Source of the DNA: an uncultured Adlercreutzia sp. | GTDB taxonomy: Bacteria; Actinomycetota; Coriobacteriia; Coriobacteriales; Eggerthellaceae | Length of the DNA: 19,748 nucleotides | NCBI GenBank assembly: GCA_902478715.1 | Contig: CABSMC010000043.1 | Coordinates: 1-19,748 of the forward strand | Reading direction: 5' to 3' | Shown here: positions 13,968-19,748 of the stretch, piece after piece | Layout of the letters: every line of letters begins with the position of its first letter | Numbering within the stretch: position 1 is the first letter of the stretch | The notes under the pieces: model-generated | What the model saw: the letters and a program-made list of their open reading frames with translations, nothing else | Told to the model about the DNA's origin: nothing | Database searches by the model: none | Made by a program: the position numbers and the translations under genes

Positions 13968-14018
13968 GCCCTTTTAGTACAAAAGTTCGCTTCAATTTCG
14001 CAGTGCCGAATCCCGACG

Positions 14019-14600
14019 CTAGCGCAGCTTGGCGCGGCGCTCTTTCCAGTCGGGCATGAAGGCGTCCATGAGGGCGTGGAAGCGGGGGCCGTGGCCGCGC
14101 TCAAGCAGATGGCACAGCTCGTGGACAACCACGTATTCCAAGCACTCCGGCGGGTACAGGGCCAGGCGCACGTTGATGCAAATGCGGCCCGTCGAAGGCT
14201 GGCAGCTGCCCCAGCGGCTCGTCATGTTGCGGTAGGCAATCTTGCCCGCCTTCACGCCCATGATAGGCTCCCAGGCCTCGATGAGCGCGGGCACGCAGGC
14301 CGCGACGACCGCCTTCCACTGCGCCACTTCCGCAGGCGTGGCCGCGGCGGCACAGGCGCGCGGCGATTGCGCGATCTCCCGCTGCTGGCGCTCTATCCAG
14401 TCGCGTTTCTCCCCCACGAACTTCCGGATGGTGGCGAGCGGCAGGTGCAGGGGTGCCGACACCTCGATGCGCCCGTCGGGAGGCTTTACCCGCAGGTGCA
14501 TATTCTTGATGGACTTGCGGGTGAGCCAAACTTCCAAACCGTCGATAAAGACGAGCTCGGGGGGCCTCGTTTTTGCTGGGCGTTTTCTCGTTGCTGCCAT
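14019..14600 (-). CDS. YgjP-type (DUF45) zinc metallopeptidase domain protein
   Basis: A 193-residue protein of the YgjP/WLM-like metallopeptidase group (also called DUF45, M48-related). The active-site signature is VVVHELCHLLERGHGPRFH, with likely zinc ligands His 150, His 154 and His 160 or 165 and catalytic Glu 151. The family signature NMTSRWGSC (about 125-133) and the N-terminal block SIKNMHLRVKPPDGRIEVSAP are both present. No membrane segment or signal peptide is visible, so it is cytoplasmic. The substrate is unknown; relatives are found beside restriction and housekeeping genes. ATG 14600 is the first Met and is preceded directly by a dispersed repeat instead of a normal Shine-Dalgarno sequence, so translation may depend on coupling to rsmI 43 bases upstream. 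Confidence 0.88.
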   Translation of the reverse strand: MAATRKRPAKTRPPELVFIDGLEVWLTRKSIKNMHLRVKPPDGRIEVSAPLHLPLATIRKFVGEKRDWIERQQREIAQSPRACAAAATPAEVAQWKAVVAACVPALIEAWEPIMGVKAGKIAYRNMTSRWGSCQPSTGRICINVRLALYPPECLEYVVVHELCHLLERGHGPRFHALMDAFMPDWKERRAKLR

Positions 14601-14636
14601 GAGATTCTTCGGCTCACTTCGCTCGCTCAGAATGAC
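14601..14636 (-). repeat. dispersed intergenic repeat between rsmI and ygjP
   Basis: The minus strand reads GTCATTCTGAGCGAGCGAAG followed by TGAGCCGAAGAATCTC, a very common interspersed element in diverse bacterial genomes; in frame it translates to the familiar VILSERSEPKNL. It fills nearly the whole gap from just after the rsmI stop codon to the ygjP ATG. ATTCT and AGAAT at the two ends form a short inverted repeat. A degenerate relative lies at 7749-7772. Confidence 0.75.
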
Positions 14637-14643
14637 ACCGGGT

Positions 14644-15516
14644 TCATCGCGCGGCCTGCATGGCCAGCTCGTAGGCGTCGTTGCGGGGAATGCCGAACTC
14701 GGCGGCGAGACGCTTGGCGACCTCCTTGGTGCGCAGACCCTCCGCCACCAGCCCGGCAGCACGCACGGCGGCCGACGCTGCGGCCTCCTCGGCCCCAGCG
14801 GCCGCCTCCGCCTCACCCGGCGCGTCTATCACGAGCGCGATCTCGCCGCGAACGCCGCCGGGCTCCTTAGCACGGGCCGCAAAAAGCTCACGTAGCTCGG
14901 CCGCCGTTCCCCGCGCCACCTCCTCGTGCAGCTTCGTCAGCTCGCGACAGACCGCCACCGTGCGCCACGGCAGCACCTCGGCAATGGCAGCCAGCGCTGC
15001 AACCAGCCGGTTCGGGCTCTCGTAGAACACGAGCGCCGCATCCAGTCCGCGCAGCTCTTCCAGAACGAAACGCTGCTCGGATGCCTTGCGCGGGAAGAAG
15101 CCCCCGAAGTAGAAGCGCGGGCACACCGTGCCGGAAGCCACGTAGGCGCAGGCCGCCGCCGAGGCGCCGGGCAGCACCTCCACGGCCACCCCGGCCTCGC
15201 GCGCCGCGGCCACAAGTCGCAGCCCCGGGTCGGACACGCCGGGCATGCCGGCGTCCGAGCAGTAAGCCACCACCTCGCCGGCTGCCACGCGCTCCACCAC
15301 GCCCGCAGCCCGCGAGCCGATCATCGCCTCGTCCAGCCGCGCGAGCCGCTTCTCGATCCCGAAATGCGCGAGCAGCTTCCCCGTCACCCGGGTGTCCTCC
15401 GCACACACCACATCGGCCTCGCGCAGCGCCTCAAGCGAGCGCAGCGTCATATCGCCCAAGTTCCCAATGGGCGTCGGCACGATGACGAGTTTCCCCGAAG
15501 CGTTGGCAGATTTCAC
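14644..15516 (-). CDS. rsmI: 16S rRNA (cytidine-1402-2'-O)-methyltransferase
   Basis: A 290-residue SAM-dependent methyltransferase of the tetrapyrrole-methylase fold. It 2'-O-methylates C1402 in the decoding centre of 16S rRNA. Signatures are VPTPIGNLGDMTLRSLE (about 13-29), AEDTRVTGKLL (39-49), YCSDAGMPGVSDPG (85-98), LPGASAA and FYESPNRL. A C-terminal extension (about 230-290) is Ala/Glu-rich and ends in a helical segment, LRTKEVAKRLAAEFGIPRN, common in the family. It starts with GTG at 15516, whose G is also the last base of the upstream TAG stop, so translation is probably coupled to the giant activase gene. The gene downstream is the YgjP-type peptidase. Confidence 0.95.
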   Translation of the reverse strand: MKSANASGKLVIVPTPIGNLGDMTLRSLEALREADVVCAEDTRVTGKLLAHFGIEKRLARLDEAMIGSRAAGVVERVAAGEVVAYCSDAGMPGVSDPGLRLVAAAREAGVAVEVLPGASAAACAYVASGTVCPRFYFGGFFPRKASEQRFVLEELRGLDAALVFYESPNRLVAALAAIAEVLPWRTVAVCRELTKLHEEVARGTAAELRELFAARAKEPGGVRGEIALVIDAPGEAEAAAGAEEAAASAAVRAAGLVAEGLRTKEVAKRLAAEFGIPRNDAYELAMQAAR

Positions 15517-18500
15517 TACTCCACGACCTCGGTCGTCTCCACTTCCACGGAGGCGGCCATGGCCTCGGGCTCCTCCGGAGCGCCGTCGCGGGCGACCGCC
15601 CGGGCGGCGCGGGCCTCGGCCTCCTTCTCGGCCAGGTTCGCCTTGGCCACGGCGATCATGAGCTTGATGCGGTTGAGCTGGTTCACCTCGCTCGCACCCG
15701 GGTCGTAGTCCACGGCCACGATGTTGCTCTCCGGGTAGCGGCGGCGCAGCTCCTTGATGGTCGCCTTACCCACCACGTGGTTCGGCAGGCACGCGAAGGG
15801 CTGGGTGCACACCACGTTCGGGCAGCCGGAGCGGATGAGCTCCACCATCTCGGCGGTGAGCAGCCACCCCTCGCCCATGGAGTTGCACAGCGACAGAATC
15901 TCGCTCGCGTAGTCGGCCAACTCGTAAATATCCGCCGGCGGGTGGAAGCGGCTCGACTTCTCAAGCGCGTCGTTCACGGGCTTGCGCAGCTTCTTGATGG
16001 CGGCCAGGCCGATCTTGCTGCCGAGCGCGCTCTTCTTCGACTTGCCGATGGGCTGCTGGAAGATGCCGCCGGCGATGCCGAACAGGAAGAACTCGATGAG
16101 CCCGGGCACCACGGCCTCGCAGCCCTCGCGCTCGATGACGTCCACGATCTGGTTGTTGGCCGTCGGATGGAACTTCACGAGGATCTCGCCCACCACGCCC
16201 ACACGCGGCTTGGTACCCTCGCCGGCCAGGGGCAGCGCGTCGAAGTCCTCCACGATGCGGCGCACCGTGCGGCGGAATTCCGACTGGCGCACACCGCGCT
16301 CCAGCTGGTGCTTGCAAGCGTCCATCCAGTACTGGAACAGGCGGTTCGCGCTGCCCGGCTCCACCTCGTAGGGGCGTGTGCGGTACAGGCACATCATGAG
16401 CAAGTCGCCGTACTGCAGCGCGTAGATGGCCTGATAGAGCATCTTCGGCGTCACCTTGAAGCCGGGGTTCTCCTCGCCCAAGTCCTTGAACGACAGCGCG
16501 ATGACCGGGATGTGCCCGAGCCCCACGGACTTCAGTGCCTTGCGGATGAGCGAGATGTAGTTGGTGGCGCGGCAGCCGCCGCCGGTCTGGGTGATGAGCA
16601 CGGCCAGCTTGTCAGTGTCGTACTTGCCCGACAGCACCGCTTCCATGATCTGGCCCGTGACCAGGATGGACGGGTAGCAGATGTCGTTGTTCACGTACTT
16701 CAGGCCCGCGTCCACCGCACCGTGGTCCACCGAGGGCAGCAGCGCCACGTTGTAGCCGGCGCGCTTGAAGATGGGCACCAAAAGCTCGAAATGGTAGGGG
16801 GCCATCTGGGGCGCCAGGATCGTCCAGCCCTCATCGCGCATCTGCTCGGTGAACTGGGGGCGCGCGAACTCGGTGGAGGCGCCCTCGCGCTGCTCGACCT
16901 CGGCTGCGGTCACCACGCCGTCAGCCTTTTCGGTGAAGCTGGCGGGCACCAGTTTGTCCAGGTTGTCCAAGTCGATGCACGCAGCCGGGCAGCCCCTCTT
17001 CTCGGCGGCTGCGTCGGCTTCCGCCTCGGCCTCGCGATCGGCCTGGTCCTTCAAGGCCGCCAACAGGCTGCGCACACGGATGCGCGCCGCGCCCAAGTTC
17101 GACACCTCGTCGATCTTCAGCACCGTGTACACCTTGCCGGCCGCCTCGAGCACCTCCTGCACCTGATCGGTGGTCAGCGCGTCCAGGCCGCAGCCGAAGG
17201 AATTCAACTGAATGAGATCGAGGTCGCGCCTTTGCGTGACCACCTTGGCCGCCGCGTACAGGCGCGTGTGGTACATCCACTGGTCCACAACACGAATGGG
17301 CCGTTCCAGCTGGCCCAGATGCGCCACGGAGTCCTCGGTGAGCACGGCCAGACCGAAGCTCGTGAGCAGCTCGGGGATGGCGTGGTTGATCTCGGGATCC
17401 TGATGGTAGGGGCGCCCGGCCAGCACGATGCCGCGCGTGCCGGTCTTCTCCATCCACGCGAGGGTTTCCACGCCCTTCGTGCGGATATCGCGTTTGAACG
17501 CCTCGTCCTCGGCCCAGGCCGCCTCCACCGCCGCCCGGATCTCGTCAGCCGTGAGCGCGGGGCCGCACCCGTTGGCCTCCTTCGCGAAGTTCTCGGTGAG
17601 CTCCACCACCAGGCGCTCGGCCAGCTTGTCCTTGTCGTGGTAGGGCACCCACGGCGACACGAAGGCCACATCGCTCTCGCGCAGCTCGTCGATGTTCAGG
17701 CGCAGCGCCTCGGGATAGCTCGCCACAATGGGGCAGTTGAAGTGGTTGCCGGCGGTCTCGTCCTCTTGGCGCTCCCACTTCGAGCAGGGCATCCAGATGA
17801 AGTCCGGATGCTTCGCGAGCAGGTTCATGATGTGGCCGTGCGAGAGCTTCGCCGGGTAGCACACGCTCTCCGACGGCATGCTCTCGATGCCGGCCTCGTA
17901 GGTCTTCTTCGTGGAGGGATCCGACAGCACCACCCGGTAGCCCAGCTTCGTGAAGAAGGTGAACCAGAACGGGTAGTTCTCGTACATGTTGAGCGCACGC
18001 GGAATGCCCACGGTGCCGCGAGGCGCATCCTCGGGGGCCAAGGGCTCGTAGCCGAAGGTGCGCTCGGCCTTGTACTCGAACAAGTTCGGCACGGCCGACT
18101 TCTCGGTGCCGGTGCCCAAACTCTCGCCCTTCTCGCAGCGGTTGCCGGTGATGAAGCGGCGGTGCTTGCCCGTGTTCGCATCGATGCCAAAATCGTTCAC
18201 CGTGAGCAGGCAGGCGTTCGAGCAGCCCTTGCAGCGCACGGTGCGATGCGTCGGCGCGAGCGCCTCGATTTCCTCAAGCGACAGAAGTCCGCTTAGGGGC
18301 ACCTTCGGGCCCAGATCCGGCGACAGCGGCACGTTCTCGGTGCGACGGCGCGTCTCCTCGAAGCGGTCGCGGGCCAACAATGCCGCGCCGAAGGCACCCA
18401 TGTTGCCGGCGATGTCGGGGCGGATGGCGTTCACTTCGGAGAGCTGCTCGAAGGCGCGCAGCACCGCATCGTTCAAGAAGGTGCCGCCCTGCACGATGAC

Positions 18501-19748
18501 CTTCGTGCCCACATCGTGCGGATCGCGAATCTTGATGACCTTGAACAGGGCGTTCTTGATGACGGAAATCGCCAGGCCCGCGGCGATGTCGCCCACGGTG
18601 GCGCCTTCCTTCTGGGCCTGCTTCACGCGGCTGTTCATGAACACGGTGCAGCGGCTGCCCAGATCCACCGGATTCTCGGCGGAGATGGCCGTGGCGGCGA
18701 ACTCGGCCACGTCCAGGTTCAGGCCGCTCGCGAAGGACTCGATGAAGCTGCCGCAGCCCGACGAGCAGGCCTCGTTCAGCATGATATGGTCGATGACGCC
18801 GTCCTTCACGCGCAAGCACTTCATGTCCTGGCCGCCGATGTCCAGGATGAACTCCACGCCGGGCAGCATCTCCTGGGCGCCGCGCAGATGGGCCACCGTC
18901 TCGATCTCGCCGGAATCGACGCGCAGGGCCTCCAGCAACAGCCCCTCACCGTAGCCGGTCACCGTGGCGTGGCCGATCTTCACGAGCGGCTCGGCCGTTT
19001 CCGGGTCGCGGGGCAGCGCCTGGTACAGCTCGGCCACGGCCGCTTTGGCGCAGCCCAGCACGTCGCCCTTGTTCGAGGCGTAGGTGGACCACAAAAGCGC
19101 CCCGTCCTCGCCGATGAGCGCGGCCTTAAAAGTAGTGGACCCGGCATCGATGCCGAGGAAGGCCACACCCCGGTAGTCTTCAAGCGACGCGCGGCGCACG
19201 CGCTCGGCGTCGTGGCGCTCGTGGAACTCCGCCAGCTCCGCCTCGTCGGCAAAGAGCGGCGCCAGGCGCACCACTTCCGAGCCCTGCAGGTCGCCCAAAC
19301 TCTCCAGGCGCGCGAGCACATCCGCGAGCTTCTCGGGCCGCGCGCCCTCCGCCACACCGGCGATAGCGCAGCCGGCGGCCACGAACAAGTGCGCGTTCTC
19401 GGGCACGATGATGGCCTCGTCGGTCAATTCCAGCGTCTCGTAGAAGCGCTTGCGCAGTTCGGGCAGGTACTGCAGAGGACCGCCGAGGAAGGCCACGTGC
19501 CCCCGGATGGGCCGACCGCAGGCGAGGCCGGAGATGGTCTGGGTCACCACCGACTGGAAGATGGAGGCGGCGATGTCCTCCTTGCGCGCGCCCTCGTTCA
19601 GAAGCGGCTGCACATCGGTCTTGGCGAACACGCCGCAGCGGCTCGCGATGGGATAGATGGTCTCATGATCGGCCGCCAGCTCGTTCAGGCCGCCGGCGTC
19701 GGTGTCCAGAAGGGCCGCCATCTGGTCGATGAAGGCGCCCGTGCCGCC
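15516..19748 (-). CDS. giant 2-hydroxyacyl-CoA dehydratase activase/dehydratase-like fusion (5' end outside window)
   Basis: At least 1411 codons; the frame runs off the right edge, where GGTGAFIDQMA shows the middle of a first BadF/HgdC-type ATPase domain. Counting from the Met codon at 19721: the rest of activase copy 1 (to about 125); a complete second activase (about 186-455) with FLGIDAGSTT, DIGGQDMK and cluster cysteines 319, 323 and 358; a CxxCxxxC segment (497, 500, 504) plus Cys 529; a DUF2229-like domain starting GIPRALNMYENYPFW; and two HgdB-like dehydratase segments, with NNDICYPSILVTGQ and TGGGCRATNY in the second. True activases use ATP to drive an electron into a dehydratase cluster. 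This fusion family is widespread in anaerobes but its substrate is not established. The Ala/Glu-rich C-terminal tail overlaps the rsmI start by one base. Confidence 0.9.
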   Translation of the reverse strand, partial: GGTGAFIDQMAALLDTDAGGLNELAADHETIYPIASRCGVFAKTDVQPLLNEGARKEDIAASIFQSVVTQTISGLACGRPIRGHVAFLGGPLQYLPELRKRFYETLELTDEAIIVPENAHLFVAAGCAIAGVAEGARPEKLADVLARLESLGDLQGSEVVRLAPLFADEAELAEFHERHDAERVRRASLEDYRGVAFLGIDAGSTTFKAALIGEDGALLWSTYASNKGDVLGCAKAAVAELYQALPRDPETAEPLVKIGHATVTGYGEGLLLEALRVDSGEIETVAHLRGAQEMLPGVEFILDIGGQDMKCLRVKDGVIDHIMLNEACSSGCGSFIESFASGLNLDVAEFAATAISAENPVDLGSRCTVFMNSRVKQAQKEGATVGDIAAGLAISVIKNALFKVIKIRDPHDVGTKVIVQGGTFLNDAVLRAFEQLSEVNAIRPDIAGNMGAFGAALLARDRFEETRRRTENVPLSPDLGPKVPLSGLLSLEEIEALAPTHRTVRCKGCSNACLLTVNDFGIDANTGKHRRFITGNRCEKGESLGTGTEKSAVPNLFEYKAERTFGYEPLAPEDAPRGTVGIPRALNMYENYPFWFTFFTKLGYRVVLSDPSTKKTYEAGIESMPSESVCYPAKLSHGHIMNLLAKHPDFIWMPCSKWERQEDETAGNHFNCPIVASYPEALRLNIDELRESDVAFVSPWVPYHDKDKLAERLVVELTENFAKEANGCGPALTADEIRAAVEAAWAEDEAFKRDIRTKGVETLAWMEKTGTRGIVLAGRPYHQDPEINHAIPELLTSFGLAVLTEDSVAHLGQLERPIRVVDQWMYHTRLYAAAKVVTQRRDLDLIQLNSFGCGLDALTTDQVQEVLEAAGKVYTVLKIDEVSNLGAARIRVRSLLAALKDQADREAEAEADAAAEKRGCPAACIDLDNLDKLVPASFTEKADGVVTAAEVEQREGASTEFARPQFTEQMRDEGWTILAPQMAPYHFELLVPIFKRAGYNVALLPSVDHGAVDAGLKYVNNDICYPSILVTGQIMEAVLSGKYDTDKLAVLITQTGGGCRATNYISLIRKALKSVGLGHIPVIALSFKDLGEENPGFKVTPKMLYQAIYALQYGDLLMMCLYRTRPYEVEPGSANRLFQYWMDACKHQLERGVRQSEFRRTVRRIVEDFDALPLAGEGTKPRVGVVGEILVKFHPTANNQIVDVIEREGCEAVVPGLIEFFLFGIAGGIFQQPIGKSKKSALGSKIGLAAIKKLRKPVNDALEKSSRFHPPADIYELADYASEILSLCNSMGEGWLLTAEMVELIRSGCPNVVCTQPFACLPNHVVGKATIKELRRRYPESNIVAVDYDPGASEVNQLNRIKLMIAVAKANLAEKEAEARAARAVARDGAPEEPEAMAASVEVETTEVVE

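Noticed and set aside
13895..14128. 78-codon N-terminal extension of the sortase-like protein
   Set aside because: It crosses the predicted promoter and the end of the YgjP-type gene. The signal/anchor segment begins directly after the Met encoded at 13892-13894.
14601..14816. N-terminal extension of the YgjP-type peptidase containing VILSERSEPKNL
   Set aside because: That peptide is the translation of a dispersed intergenic repeat, and the rest overlaps rsmI in another frame.
15777..18296. 839-codon open frame on the plus strand opposite the giant activase fusion
   Set aside because: Antisense shadow; the minus strand has recognisable Fe-S and ATPase motifs throughout.
1..19748. CRISPR arrays, tRNA or rRNA genes
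   Set aside because: No regularly spaced repeats and no tRNA- or rRNA-like sequence were found by eye. A short or unusual RNA gene could have been missed without a covariance search.

Overview
The window looks like chromosomal DNA of a high-G+C anaerobic actinobacterium, most likely Coriobacteriia / Eggerthellaceae. This is inferred from four things: strong G/C third-position bias, the very large fused 2-hydroxyacyl-CoA dehydratase activase/dehydratase-like protein at the right end, the compact Rrf2-NifS-NifU iron-sulfur locus, and the Ala/Glu-rich sortase-like protein. I cannot name a species.

Region 1 (1-5077) is accessory DNA. It opens with a probable leader-controlled macrolide-resistance-type operon: a short leader peptide with an overlapping attenuator-like hairpin, a Mef-like MFS efflux pump (148-1434) and an Msr(D)/Mel-like ABC-F ribosome-protection ATPase (1696-3165), closed by a strong intrinsic terminator (3196-3230). 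Its base composition is visibly less G+C-rich than the rest. Next come remnants of a conjugative element: small ORFs, a PcfB-like gene and the first ~183 codons of a VirD4/TraG coupling protein. The coupling protein is cut off by one end of an IS66-family element (about 4670-5077), whose terminal repeat lies 12 bp from the 3' end of tatD.

Region 2 (5090-7648, minus strand) is the housekeeping pair metG-tatD.

Region 3 (7851-12916) holds a membrane-bound hybrid histidine kinase and an IscR-like Rrf2 regulator on the minus strand. Divergent from them is a cysteine desulfurase/scaffold pair (nifS-nifU type) on the plus strand. The shared intergenic region carries a good promoter and a 17-bp palindrome at the start of the nifS transcript, which suggests feedback control of Fe-S assembly.

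Region 4 (12950-15516, minus strand) has a sortase-like exported protein that appears to lack the catalytic arginine, a YgjP-type metallopeptidase and rsmI. A dispersed repeat of a very common type fills the gap between rsmI and ygjP.

Region 5 (15516-19748, minus strand, running off the window) is the giant activase/dehydratase-like fusion. Its stop codon shares one base with the GTG start of rsmI.

The best candidates for something new are the leader/attenuator upstream of the Mef/Msr-like pair in an actinobacterial host, the Arg-less sortase-like protein, and the tandem-activase fusion. No CRISPR array, tRNA or rRNA gene was seen.
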